A stretch of DNA of 64,000 nucleotides, from the NCBI GenBank assembly GCA_949152475.1, contig OX424569.1, positions 28,627,950-28,691,949 on the forward strand. Direction: 5' to 3'. Source of the stretch: Terebella lapidaria (taxonomy: Eukaryota > Annelida > Polychaeta > Terebellida > Terebellidae). Positions 33,009 through 45,200 of this stretch are shown here, in pieces. A model generated the notes under the pieces. The model was given only the letters and a program-made list of their open reading frames with translations. It was not told where the DNA came from and made no database searches. Both the position numbers and the translations under genes were made by a program. Positions within the stretch are counted from its first letter, which is position 1; each line of letters opens with the position of its first letter.

Positions 33009-35413
33009 TAGGGTGGCTGATAGCGTCCATTTGTCAATCTCGCTCCCTCGTGGCGAGAGAGCGAAGCGCGGCAGCGAAAGAGCGATGCCAGTGCAGGAGG
33101 AAGCGATGTGAGAGAGCATGAGAGCAATGCGGGGTAGCGAGAGAGCGATGCGAGGGAACGAGTGAGCGATACGATATTCACATAGATCAACCTTGCTGCC
33201 TCGCATCGCTCTGTCGCTCTCTTGCTCCCTCGTTTTCTCGCTTCCTCGTTCCCTCGTTCCCTCGTTCTCTCGCTCCCCCAAAGTTTACGTTTATTTAACA
33301 TGTTTAATTGAGTTTGATTTTTCAGTAAATTCAAATTATATTCCCCACTAAACGTGACATTTGATGGTGAATTTAACTGCCCAAAACATCAACAAAAGTT
33401 GCGTGTTTTGTGAACAATTGAATCAGAATTTAACAGTCCTTAAAGTCCGAGTTTAGTGTGGATTTAATCGACATTATACTATACTAAACTTCAGGTTTAG
33501 TTCGAATAATACGGGCGTTTAGTGAATACGTAAATTCCACTTTTCGCGCAGTGCTTGCTCCCTCGTTTTCTCGCTCTCTCGTTCCCTCGTTCCATCGTTC
33601 TCTCGCTCCCTCGCTGTCTCGTGTGCAGAAACAAATTTTCATGTACTAGGTATGCAGTATCAGATTAACTAAATATTTTAGCAGACAAATAAAACGCACT
33701 TTTGATAACTCGCACGATAAATTTCTTTGTTCTAATATAACCATGCATACGATCATGTATGTACATGTACATTCATCCACAAAGCTAACTGTTATATGTA
33801 TATTTTAATGATATTGATAAAGGTTTCGACATCGTCAGTGCTATTACAATACTCATGGATGTGTAAAGAAATAATGGAAGGGAAGGAGCACGTACGGACT
33901 GTACCCACCCTTCCCTGGACACGCCCCTGTCATACCAGTTTCATTGTTGGACATATAAAACTGAGACATATGAAATAGATGAATAATATATGAAATTTAC
34001 AGCATATTTCCTATTTAATAATGTATTCTTTGAAATACCAGTGTAAGCATAGACGATTAAGTGGTAAAATTATGCAATATGAGTCCCATGCACATTGTTC
34101 CGAAAAGTACAATCCCAAATCGTGCTCTATAATGATGATGTAATATCACAATAAAAGGTGATAATTGTGGTGTTATTCGAAGTACGTGTATAGTATGCTC
34201 ATCCGTGAACCACCTCCCACCTAGCCGCCCTACACTCACCCCCCCCCCCCCTCCCCCTCCACCCAGTTTACACCTTCATCCGCTGCAAGTCACCTCATTA
34301 GTTATATCACTGTCACGTGGTAGCGAGCCTTATCCACTCACCAAGCTCTCTTACTTAATCTTCTGGGCTGTAGGATCGGAGCATGATGCAAATCACATGT
34401 ATGTGAGATGCCGTTAGCGAAATCTAAATGCTTGAACCATGTACAATTATGATATATAGGGCCTATAAAATACATATATGTAATCCGACGAAATTATAAT
34501 ATTAATACATAAGAATTAACCATAAAATCCTCACATATTTTATTCAGATTGAGAATATTCATTAAATATCAGTAGTTAGATAAATAATAAGTAAGTTACG
34601 TGTCAGAATGTGATTTGAACGGAGATATATCAATTGAGATATCTTTAATTACAATTGTTTTTGTCACAATTGACACAAAATTGTTGTATGAATAACGTTC
34701 AATAAATAATTTTATTTCTTAATAACACGAAATATAATTTGTTGACATCGGTTATTGTGCGAAGGGAGGGGGCGGGGTATATAGGTGAATAGATGGTACA
34801 AAAAACCATCTATTCATGTTAATAAATTAATTATAAATCGTTATTTCGGTATTGAAAGTCATATATGTTTTGCGCTTGATTGAATATGTACAGGGAGATT
34901 GGTTTGCCGTAAAGGATTAACTGATCATATTTGACCATATGAAATAAATATAATTTGACCATATTCACTGGTAGGCATACATATATAAATATTAATGCAG
35001 CAGAGTGGACGTGATTATTTTTCGTGTGCGCGAAAAATATCGTGGTAACGAATAAAATTAGCATTTCAACGAAAAAAAAAAAACTCGCGATAACGAAGGA
35101 ATTAATCGTGAGAACGGAGAAATTTATTGTGACCTGTCATATGAGCGAGAGCGAGAGAACAAGGAAACGAGGGAAGGGTGAGTGAGAGAACGAAAGAACG
35201 AGGGAGCGAGAGAACTCTCTCGCCGCCTCGCATCGCTCTCTCGCCCCTTGCATCGCTCTCTTGCTCCCTCGCATCGCTCTCTCGCCCCCTCGCATCGCTC
35301 TCTTGCTCCCTCGCATCGCTGTCTCGTGTGCTCATATCACTCTTTTGCTACCTCGCTTCGCTCTCTCACCGGGAGGGAGCGAGATTGTGAAATGGACGCT
35401 ATCAGCCACCATA
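33009..35413. mobile_element. 2.4-kb foldback element with tandem-repeat arms
   Basis: The ends TAGGGTGGCTGATAGCGTCC and the inverted GGACGCTATCAGCCACCATA enclose, on each side, arrays of GAGAGCGATGCGAGG / CTCTCGCTCCCTCGCATCG words (33040-33290, 33545-33625, 35140-35380). The centre is unique and AT-rich. The uninterrupted paralogue at about 32683-32712 gives an empty site. An imperfect TTGAG-containing repeat flanks the insert. Inverted ends made of tandem repeats are the hallmark of foldback elements. The Arg/Ser-rich open frames in the arrays are translation of simple repeats, not genes. (C)n at about 34241-34258. Confidence 0.75.
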
Positions 35414-35757
35414 GTTGAGCGTGTTTGAATGCATTACTTGACGTAACCGCAGCGGTTTATTCACTGTGCCGGAGCTTGCCCATGCGTGAAGAGATTTTAC
35501 CCGAAATTTCCCTTGATTTTTCCCAGGAAGCCCGTGATTCTTTCCGGCGGTACACAACACGCTGGTGTATAGGCATAGTAGTTGTGTATTTCTCATTTAT
35601 TATGTATATTTGATTGATGCATTGAAATAAACATTTATATTTAAACATATTTCTACATTGACTTTAACAATATGAAGTGCCCGATAGGCTTCTTCACAGC
35701 TTCTTCACACAGCTTCTTCACAAGAAGACAATGAAGGCTGATGGTGCTAACAAAGGT
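35414..35757 (-). repeat. tandem promoter copy P2, second part
   Basis: It matches 32690-32904 (TTTGAATGCATT, TTTATTCACTG, CTTGCCCATGCGTGA, GGCGGTACACAACACGCTGG, CTGATGGTGCTAACAAAGGT), with some extra bases. Confidence 0.75.
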
Positions 35758-36419
35758 CTCTTCAAAGCAATTACCCAGTAAGAGTTATTGAGTCTATGAA
35801 ACACAATTGATCATTAGACGTGCATCTCAGACCGAAATATGCCCTTATGATTGTGTATGTGTTATCTTCCCCCTTGTTTTGCCTTCCTCCGTTTTGGTTT
35901 GTGATCAATAACTCGTGAATGTCTGAATGGATTTTGACCACATTTTCGTCATTGGTTCAGCATATAATGCAGATGACCCTCAATTGTTACCCTCGCCCCC
36001 GTCGGGGGGGGGGGGGGGGGGGCGAGGGTATTGCATTTGGGTCTGTCTGTCCGTCTCCCTATACCACGATGGCCAGACACACCAAATTGTCAAATTGTTA
36101 CATTGGCATAGACAGTGCTTTTTATACAAAACTATTAGGTTTTTCTATTTGCCATCTATACCTGACATGGGAATGGATATACTTTGCAACATATCTGAAA
36201 ACTGGAGTGTTATCTCATAAACCTGGTGTACAGTACACATTCAAATCTATCTGTGTGTTAATTTGTTACATTCGACACATGTTTTATTTATTAGTGTATG
36301 CAAATGACGTCTGAGGATTAAGATAGTCCATGAAAAAGTGGCAATTAATAGTGTGTTCATTCATTGAAAAGACCATTTTCAAAATTTCATTTTTTATCCA
36401 ACCTACAAAAAATATGCTC
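35758..36419. other. intergenic with G-run hairpin
   Basis: At about 35989-36032, TACCCTCGCCCCCGTC is followed by a long G run and GCGAGGGTA, a strong hairpin and G-quadruplex-prone tract. The rest shows nothing. Confidence 0.4.
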
Positions 36420-38636
36420 CAGACAGCCAAGACAACAGCCCGAGTCCTTTACGACAGCTTTGTGGTCCATTACGGAATTCCAGCAAAACTTCACTCCGAC
36501 CAGGGTAGAAATTTCGAAAGCCGTGTCATCACGGAGCTTTGTCACCTTCTTGGAACCAAAAAATCTCGCACAACACCTCACCATCCGATGGGGAACGGTT
36601 TGAGCGAGCGTTTCATCAGGACACTCCTTGGAATGCTTGGAACCCTGGAAGCAGACAAGAAAAAGAACTGGAAAGATCACCTGGGTACGGTAACACACGC
36701 CTACAACTGCACCAAGCATACCAGCACAGACTACAGTCCCAATCAGCTCATGTTTGGCCGAGCACCTCAACTTCCAGTGGACATCCAGTTTGGTCTGGAT
36801 GGAATCGTCGCCGACTACGAGGAAGGTCCACCAGAGGCTGCCAACTACACTGAGTATGTGCTGAAGATGAGGGAGCGGTTGCAGTATGCCTGGCAACTAA
36901 CAAGAGCTAGTCAGCGGAAGGCGTCCGGGCGGCAGAAGGAACTCTTTAATGAGCGACAGAGGGGAGCCATCCTGGGGCGTGGTGATGTTGTGCTGGTCAG
37001 GAAGCTTGGCGTGAAGGGCAGGCACAAGCTGGAGAACCGATGGGAGGATGACCCTTGGTGTGTAGATGACCAACCAAACCCGGACATCCCAGTCTACCGT
37101 GTGATTCCTGCATCTGGTGGTGGTAGGGTGCGGACGCTTCACAGGAATCATCTACTCCCGACAGGGGTACTCACGACACTGCCCCAGCACGATGACCACG
37201 ACCCGAGAGAAGAAGGCAATAAAACAGGTCCAGGGATGATTCATCAGAGTCAAGGTCGAGCTCATCTTCCTCAGATGAACAACTGATCCAGCTTGTGTTA
37301 CGACCAAGGACGAAGATGAACACTGGATTGGATGACCTTAACCCTCCCTCTGATCACAGATCTTCAGCAGATCCTGGTGATCTAACAGCCTCTGAGGTTC
37401 CCGAGGATGACGCTAAGGATGATGTGATGGACCCACATGAAGAACCGATCACAGATGCTGAAGAAGCTGGAATCCTGGGATCTGGGACTGAAGAGGCAGA
37501 TCAGTCTGAGACTGAGATGGTGGAAGGGGTGATGGAGCCTGTCGAGGACCAACAAGTCCTGGAGGATGTGGTAGTCCCACCAGAGAGTCCACCGGTCCCA
37601 GCTCCTCGACGGTTCACCAGGCAAAGAAGACCACCCCAGTGGCTTCAGGGTGATGCCTGGCAACTCTCGCAGCTGGCAGATCCAGGAAGTAGTCCGGACT
37701 GGAAGGCCAAGACACAGTTCCTGATTCAGCTGGTGGAGCTGCATGTCTCCCTGCAGACACAACCAGCACTGCTACAGGCAGTAGTGGATTTGGTCAAGTC
37801 CAAACCCGGATCGTAACCTGATTTGATTTTAATGCTCATTTGTACATTTCTCATAATCATTGTCATTCCATTTCAGGTCTAAGGTAATTTGTTTCAGTTG
37901 GGTAATTCCGTCTTGGGATTCGGCAGGACAGCTGTGGTTGTATTTGAATTTTGTATGAATGTGATTCGTTTATTTATTCCTTTACCTGATTGTTGTAATT
38001 ATAACTACTGATATTGCAGGTATGACGGTGAGCAGTCTTGAAAATGATATGATACCGATGTTGATTAATTATTATCTCCGTTTTCATATATGTATATTGT
38101 GTTGTCTTTTAGGGTGTAAATGTCGGGACGACATTTTCCGAAGTAGGGGAGGATGTGATAGTGTTGCCCTCAGGTGGCATTTCTTATGATATGTTTCACA
38201 TTCACTAGGTGGCAGCACTAATTACCATATTAACTTTATCTGTATTCAGCAGGTGGCAGCGGTTCCAGTTATTTTCCAATCACCCTAATTAATTATGCAA
38301 ACCAGTTCCAGTCCAATAATATTTGTTGTTAGTTACAGCCCTGTATTTTCCACCAACTTTCCCTCCAAAACTTCATTCCTTTGTCAACACTCCACCGTAA
38401 AGGTTGTACTTGGAGAATCAAATACTGAATCTGCACAATTGTGTCTTTATTGTCTTTAGATCCCTGGAAGGTTCCTGAGCGGATATATTTATTGCTTGTT
38501 GGCATATTATTAGCCTCAGCCAGGTCAGTTCACAAATATTTCATTCCTAACAGTAGCAGATAGTCATTTACTCATATTCTCAGGGTTAATATCATAACGG
38601 TTACGGATAGTCATTTAGTTATATTTATCATATAAC
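36420..38636 (+). mobile_element. element A: 3' portion of a Ty3/Gypsy-type fossil
   Basis: Recognisable parts are a stretch of integrase catalytic core with C-terminal part (about 36420-37286, with HSDQGRNFES and TTPHHPMGNGLSERF), a further acidic, proline-rich frame (37295-37816), a polypurine tract just before 38154, and the first part of an LTR starting TGTGATAGTG at 38154. The LTR is interrupted at 38636 by element B and resumes after it (49697-49934, ending TTACA, with AATAAA inside). It is an incomplete, broken copy, older than B because B is inside it. Confidence 0.8.
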
Positions 38637-39590
38637 TGTAACAAAACCATGCAACTGCCGCGCTGAAACGTTCGTTAGGAACGGTCACGTGATCTACAAA
38701 GTCCACTTGCGAAGACACCGTTCGCGGAAGAACCGTTCGCGGAAGCACGATTGCGGAAGCATCATCAGCGGAAGCATCGTTCGCGGAAGAACCGTTCGCG
38801 GAAGCACGATTGCGGAAGCATCATCAGCGGAAGCATCGTTCGCGGAAGAACCGTTCGCGGAAGCACGATTGCGGAAGCATCGTCAGCGGAAGCATCAGTC
38901 GCGGAAGCACCGTTCGCGGAAGAGGAGCCTTCGCGGAAGAACCGTTCGCGGACGCAGTCTTCACCACGTGGAGAAGAGTGCGGAAGATACGTTCGCGGAC
39001 GAAGATGCGCGCGCAGCCACCCTGGCTATATAAGGGAGAGCGGACGGCCGCTCTGAGAGCACTGCAACAGCGACATCGACCGTGGGGAGATCGTCACCGC
39101 CACAGCCAAGGGACTCGACGAACTCCGTGCGGACGACTCCTTCTTCAGGGCCTTAGAGTCAACCAGGATTAGACCGACTACCTGGAGAAACCATTCGACT
39201 AAACGGGACGGGAAACTTCAACGGGAAGGGACAGAGAGACGCCGCCGGCTAAGAACTCTTTTTAGTTGTGCCCTCGTGCACTATTTATTTTTGAAATGTG
39301 ATCATACAGTGCTCCATGTCTGAACTTCATATTTGTACGTCACGTGGGTGACCAGCCATACAATTGTAAGTTGATTTGATGTATATAAATCTTCAATTTA
39401 TTTACATCTGAGTTGCTTCTTGCCTAAGTGAAGCCGGTAAGCTACGGAGTGATGATACACCAGCGTTGGGGGACACCAATTTAGTGACGGCTCTCGAATC
39501 ACAACGAGCGGGAGTTACATAAAGTCTATACGATCAGAGAAACCAGGTTTTTTGGGCCACACCGAAAACAAGTCATTACCAAACGTCACA
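38637..39590 (+). repeat. element B 5' LTR, 954 bp
   Basis: It starts TGTAACAAAACC and ends CGTCACA. It contains ten TTCGCGGA words between about 38721 and 39000, including three tandem 59-bp units (38721-38779, 38780-38838, 38839-38897), then TATATAAG at 39027-39034. Just after that, AGAGCGGACGGCCGCTCT can fold on itself near the expected transcript start. Arginine/serine-rich open frames across the array are by-products of the repeat. Confidence 0.9.
39027..39034 (+). promoter_or_regulatory. element B LTR TATA box
   Basis: TATATAAG downstream of the TTCGCGGA array, in GGCTATATAAGGGAGAG context. The 3' LTR carries the same at 49129-49136. Confidence 0.75.
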
Positions 39591-39653
39591 ACTTGGTGCC
39601 GTGACCAGGATCCCCGAGGGTCTACTGCCAGGGAACGAACCTCAGCATCACTC

Positions 39654-42185
39654 ATGTCCGGCGGAAACGACGAAACTGCCCCAGGGAAGACAGGAGGTGA
39701 AGAGGAAGACTCTTCACGGACGGCCTCACTTGCGGACGAGGAAGACAGCGGTTCGCGGAAGCCGACCTTTGCGGAAGGGGGAGACGACCGTTCGCGGGGG
39801 ACGTTCGCGGAAGACGACCGTTCGCGGAAGACGTTCGCGGACGACCACCGTTCGCGGAAGACGACCTTGGCGGAAGAGGCCGACGACCGTTCGCGGAAGA
39901 CAACGTTCGCGGAAGACGACCGTTCGCGGAAGAGCAGCTTCACAGCCAGGGGTAGACGGGACGTTTCGACGAGTGAGGAGCAACCAGGGAGGTCGAGACC
40001 TTCCATGGGCCAGTCGACTAGTCAACAGAGACCCCGGAGCCAGACACCCGACAACCGTTTTCTTTTCAGACACGACTCTGGGTGGCAGCACGATCGAGAC
40101 AGGGAGAGGTCAACCTACCTTGAGAGCGTTAGGAGGGGCCCTGAGTTCCGACGAGTGCTGGGACCGGAGTACGTCAATCTGGACGGGGAGGACGGCGAAA
40201 TCTGGGCGAGGAGGGATCGGCTACAGCTACCGGAGCAGAGTCCAAGTGTGGCACCTCCAGAGAATGCAGCATTGAGACGGCTTTGGGACCAGTCCCAGCA
40301 GCAGTCTGGTGCAACAGAGCAGCAGTCTGGTGCAACAGGGCAGCGGTCGGGTGTGACGAGTCGACAAACGGGAGTGACTGGAGGACGGGTTACTTGGGCT
40401 CCGACCCAAGAGAGCAGCTCGAGAGGGAGAGGACTTTTCGCGGAAGAGAACATTCGCGGACGAGAGGCATTCTTCGGCGACAGGGACGCTTGCAGCCGGG
40501 GATCCTTCGTGGATGAACGGGCTCGTGGGCGAGGGGGAGTCTTTGGTGACGAGGACGCTTGTGACCGGGGAGGGCCCTTCGCGGACGACCACGTTCGCGG
40601 ACGAGGACGACTCGCGGAAGAGAGTGTTCGCGGAAGAGAGGAGTCTTCACCCAGACGGCGGCTCGACGAAAGGAGTGATCCAGGCGACCAATCTTCCTTT
40701 CCAGTTTTTCAGAATAGACGGGGAAGACCATTCGCGGATGAGCCGGTTCGCGGAAGACTCGCGGAAGATGGCGTTCGCGGACGTACATCTTTTGTGGAGG
40801 GACGTCTCCGAGACATCTTGGCGGACGAGCCCGTTCGCGGAAGACTCGCGGAAGACGGCGTTCGCGGGAGAGGCCTGTTCGCGGAAGAACTTCTTCGGGA
40901 GCTGTTGGCGGAGGAGTCCGTTCGCGGAAGGTTCGCGGAAGACAGCGTTCGCGGAAGAGGGGGGTCTTCACCCAGTCGACAACCGAGACAGCCAGCCTCC
41001 TGGAGAAATCCAGCTTCTATTTCAGTCACCCAGGGAGGCCGGAGACAGCACCCTTTCTCATCATCGGGCGATGAGGGGCCTTCATCTGATGGAGGGACCG
41101 AGAGCAGCCATGGTTACCCAGGACGGGGGAGGAGACCACCGAGGCGGGGACCGCCGCTGCACCGACGAAGCCCTAGGCCGAGACGGAGGCAGGAGGACTC
41201 GTCGTCCGAGGACAGCACAGCCTGGAATCAGAACGGCAGAAGGAACCGGAAGATGCTGACCCCTGACAAGTTCGATGGGACTTCCATAGAGTGGCCGGTG
41301 TACCGGGCCCACTTTGACGTCATCGCAGAGGTCAACGGATGGAGCAAGCGGGAACAGGGCGTCTACTTAGCCGGGAGCTTGACAGGAGAGGCGCGACGAA
41401 TGCTGACCAGCCTGAGTCCTGCAGACCGGAGGGACATCGACGTTCTGACCGACAAGCTGACCCTACGATTCGACCCTGACTGTCAGGAGGAGTCCTACAA
41501 GGCGACCTTGGGACAGAGAACCCGCAGGAAGGCAGAGACACCCCAGCAGTACGGCTATGAGTTGCAGCGACTGGCCGGCCGTGGTTATCCGGATCTGAAC
41601 TCCGCAGCTCAGGAGGCTATCGCCTTAGACCACTTCTGGAAGGGCCATCCAGATGGGGACATGAAGGTGATGGCGCTCATGAGGAAGATGAAGACCATGG
41701 AGGAGGCCATAGCGTTCGTGACCCAGTACGAATGTGTCAAACCCAAGCCTGGGAAGCCGGTGATGTCCATAGAGTCGGAGGACTCCGAGCCAGCTCTAGG
41801 ACGGGTCCTACAGCTATTAAAGAACCAGCAGGGAGGCGAGATTACCACCAGTGGGCAGCAGAGCAACCAGCCGAACGTAGCGGGTCTACCCAGACTTCCC
41901 TACTTCAAGGGGCTCTTTGAGAGCCAAGACAGGAAGCTGGATCGACTAATCGAGCTGTGTGAGCAGGTGCTATCCATCAAGCCGAGGGCCGCCACTGCTG
42001 AGAACAAGGGACCAAGCGCTAGGCCGGGACCAGATGACTGTTGGTACTGTGGGAAGCCGGGTCATCGGAAGTACCAGTGTCCAGATCGGCCGCCACCTCG
42101 GACCAAGGAGGAGCGCTTGAGTCGACTAATCGAGGAGATTGGTGAGCGGAACAGTTTGACAGACGAGGTGTCGGAAAACCAGTAG
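39654..42185 (+). CDS. element B gag
   Basis: The ATG at 39654 opens a frame of 843 residues. The first ~500 are low-complexity: repeated FAEDDRSRKTFAD and VRGRGxFAEE units encoded by the same TTCGCGGAAG words seen in the LTR, and a Gln-rich QQSGATGQRSG repeat. Then comes a capsid-type Gag domain (about residues 540-700, KFDGTSIEWPVYRAHFDVIA onward, with TPQQYGYELQRLAGRGYP). Near the end is a CCHC zinc knuckle, CWYCGKPGHRKYQC, for nucleic-acid binding. The long charged repetitive N-terminus is unusual for Gypsy Gag. Confidence 0.85.
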   Translation: MSGGNDETAPGKTGGEEEDSSRTASLADEEDSGSRKPTFAEGGDDRSRGTFAEDDRSRKTFADDHRSRKTTLAEEADDRSRKTTFAEDDRSRKSSFTARGRRDVSTSEEQPGRSRPSMGQSTSQQRPRSQTPDNRFLFRHDSGWQHDRDRERSTYLESVRRGPEFRRVLGPEYVNLDGEDGEIWARRDRLQLPEQSPSVAPPENAALRRLWDQSQQQSGATEQQSGATGQRSGVTSRQTGVTGGRVTWAPTQESSSRGRGLFAEENIRGREAFFGDRDACSRGSFVDERARGRGGVFGDEDACDRGGPFADDHVRGRGRLAEESVRGREESSPRRRLDERSDPGDQSSFPVFQNRRGRPFADEPVRGRLAEDGVRGRTSFVEGRLRDILADEPVRGRLAEDGVRGRGLFAEELLRELLAEESVRGRFAEDSVRGRGGSSPSRQPRQPASWRNPASISVTQGGRRQHPFSSSGDEGPSSDGGTESSHGYPGRGRRPPRRGPPLHRRSPRPRRRQEDSSSEDSTAWNQNGRRNRKMLTPDKFDGTSIEWPVYRAHFDVIAEVNGWSKREQGVYLAGSLTGEARRMLTSLSPADRRDIDVLTDKLTLRFDPDCQEESYKATLGQRTRRKAETPQQYGYELQRLAGRGYPDLNSAAQEAIALDHFWKGHPDGDMKVMALMRKMKTMEEAIAFVTQYECVKPKPGKPVMSIESEDSEPALGRVLQLLKNQQGGEITTSGQQSNQPNVAGLPRLPYFKGLFESQDRKLDRLIELCEQVLSIKPRAATAENKGPSARPGPDDCWYCGKPGHRKYQCPDRPPPRTKEERLSRLIEEIGERNSLTDEVSENQ

Positions 42186-42208
42186 GGCTCATACCAGCCC
42201 CCAACCGT

Positions 42209-45200
42209 ATGGGCCATTGGCAGGTGTGTGCACGGCTTCACAGGCGAGAAGCTCGACGAAGACGTGAAGAACACATTGCCAGGGGGGAATTTTTAGTTTC
42301 ACAGATTTTTAATAGGTTTTTCCGGTGTGCATCCGAAGTAACTGGATGGGCGCAGGAGGAGCTCGAGGATCGAATTCTCGACTATTTGGAGGGCAAGCCT
42401 GTCAACACAGACGGGAGTGCCAATGTACAGCAAACCGATGGAGCCGTGGAGCGTCTAATGCCCCGCGGAGACGTCAAGGAAATGCAGACCGATGGAGCCG
42501 TGGAGCGTCTAATGACCCGCGGAGACGTCGACGAAATGCAGACCGATGGAGCCGTGGAGCGTCTGGGGACCCACGGAGACATCAACGAAGTTTCTGCTAG
42601 CAGCAAGGAGAACCAACAGGTTACAACCTTGAGGCTGGAGGCTGCGAAACAGCAGGGACCCCCCTATGCAACTGAACCACAAGCGGCCGTGAAAGAGGAG
42701 ACGGAGGGCCGGTGGAGCGGAATGACCAAGGGGCCAGCGCAGCAGCTATTGCTGGTGGACGACTCATTACTTATCCGGAGCGGCGGTTCCGAGGGGAGTG
42801 ATTCCCTTAAGACTGACAGAGAGGACCAGGGTGGTGCATCACTGTGGGTGGACGACTCAGTACTTATCCAGGGCGGCGTCCCTGAGGAGAGTGGCAGCTC
42901 TCTTAAGATTGACAGAAATGGCCAGGTGGTGTCGCTGTCAGCCGGTGCCCGAGGCACATTGGCGTGGTATGCGGCGTGCCACGTTATGGGGAAGGCGACT
43001 CGTATGTTGGTGGACACGGGTGCCTCTTCCACCGTTCTGGACGAGTGTCTCTTCGACCAAATGGATGACGAACATAAAGCAATGATAAGGCAGACGAGAA
43101 TAAGGTTACGGGCAGCAACCGGAGACTACTTACAGGTTCAAGGAGAGATGACAGTTCAACTTCTACTGGGCACACGACTCGTGTCGGCAGATGTACTGGT
43201 AGCCAAACTAGGGATCCCGGGAGTGTTGGGGCTTGATGTACTTCAACAGATTGGGGGACAGCTGGATCTGCGTAAGGGCGAGTGGCAGGTGGGCGACACT
43301 ACCGTAGTGATGAGCTCGGGCCACGAGGACGCCGTCTACACACTGGTGACGGAGGAGACGGTCGTCTTGCCACCCTTTTCAGAGATGATGGTGGACCTCA
43401 AGCTGACAGGAAGTGAGGGAGGAGTTCCGAAGGCCGGCCTCGTGCAGTCCGCAAGAGAGCCGTTGGAGGACGACCCCCTCGTAGTGGGACGAGCCCTGGT
43501 ACGACCCCGAGGACGCCTGGTACCGGTGGTACTTCTGAACGCCGGCGCTGGAGCTTGCACTGTGCTGATGGGGACCATCCTAGCCGAGCTTCACGGAATA
43601 GAGGCCGTGATCGACCTAGGATTTCGTCCCGATGGAGGGAAAACAACCCAGAATGAACCTAAAAGGGAACAGTGGTACCGGGAGGAGAGCGGGAGGGAGC
43701 ATGAGCCCCTTACACCAAACTCCACCAAGTGGCGGAACCGGACGCCTGAGCAGCCCGAAACCAGAGTGCACGCCATGCACGCAGAATCGTCGACGAAGAC
43801 ACCAGAGTGCCCGGAGCATTTAGAACCGCTCCTGGAGGGAATGCATCCGAACTTGACGGAAAAGGAGGTGGAGGTCGTCAGCGATCTCCTTCGACGCCAC
43901 CAGCAGGTCTTTATGGGACCAGATGGGAGGTTGGGCCGGACGTCCCTGGCGAAACACGTCATCGACACGGGAGATCACCCCCCGATCAAGCAGCCTCTGA
44001 GGAGAGCCCCGTACTACCAACAAGAGCTGATCGAGGACGAGGTCGACAAGATGTTGAAAGCTGACGTTGTGGAGCCAAGCGACAGTCCATGGTCGTCTCC
44101 CATCGTGCTAGTGAAAAAGAAGGATGGTGCACTGAGATTTTGCGTCGACTACCGCCGTCTAAATGATGTCACCCGGAAGGATGCGTACCCCCTGCCTCGA
44201 GTCGACGAGAGTTTTGATACCTTGTCAGGAGGACGATATTTTTCGACGCTAGACTTGGCTAGTGGTTACTGGCAGGTCGAGATGGACGACAGGGACAAGG
44301 AGAAGACGGCGTTCACTACCCGTAGTGGACTCTATCAATTTAAAGTGATGCCGTTTGGATTGGCGACGGCCGCGGCTACTTTTGAACGTCTAATGGAGCT
44401 GGCACTGAGGGGACTCCAATGGAAGCGTTGTCTAATTTATTTGGACGATGTCGTCTGTCTTGGAAAGACTTTCCAAGAAGCCGTGGACAACCTCGAGGAC
44501 GTGTTCCGGAGACTGCAGGCTGCCGGGCTGAAGCTGAAACCCGCCAAGTGTGAGCTGTTTCGACAACAGGTCAACTTCCTGGGCCATGTCGTGTCCGACC
44601 GAGGCATCCAGTGCGACCCTGCCAAGGTCGAAGCTGTAACAAAAATGGTTCCTCCGACCACCTTGACAGAACTAAGGAGCTTCCTTGGGTTCGTGGGGTA
44701 CTACCGCAGATTCATCCCTGACTTTGCCACCCGAGCGGGACCCCTCAACCACCTGTTAAAGAAGGAAGTCAACTACCATTGGAGCGAGGCTCATCAGCAG
44801 GCGTTCGAGGCGCTGCGTCAACCCCTGACCGAGCACCCCCTGCTGGTGTACCCTGACATGGACCAAGAATTTATTTTAGATACTGATGCTAGCGGCTACG
44901 GAGTGGGAGGCGTCTTATCCCAAGTGCAGGACGGACGAGAGCGGGTGATCGCCTATGCTTCCAGAACCCTGAGGGACACCCAGCGGAATTACTGCACCAC
45001 CAAGCGGGAGCTCCTGGCCATCGTCAGTATGATACACCATTTCAGACATTTCTTGTGGGGGAGAGCGTTCTTACTACGAACCGACCACGCCTCTCTCAAG
45101 TGGCTACTGAACTTTCGGGATGCGGAAGGAATGATCGCTAGATGGGCAGCTCGCATCGCCAGCTACGCCTTCAGGTGTGAGGTCCGACCGGGAGTACAAC

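Noticed and set aside
32894-33334. Open frames of ERGSER/LASLSR repeats, also at 35102-35418
   Set aside because: Translation of the GAGAGCGATGCGAGG simple repeat in foldback arms, open on both strands.
38689-39172. Arg/Ser-rich open frames (RSRKNRSRKH type) across the LTR array, repeated in the 3' LTR
   Set aside because: They are the TTCGCGGAAG array read in different frames; all three frames stay open because the unit lacks stop codons. No start context or domain supports them.
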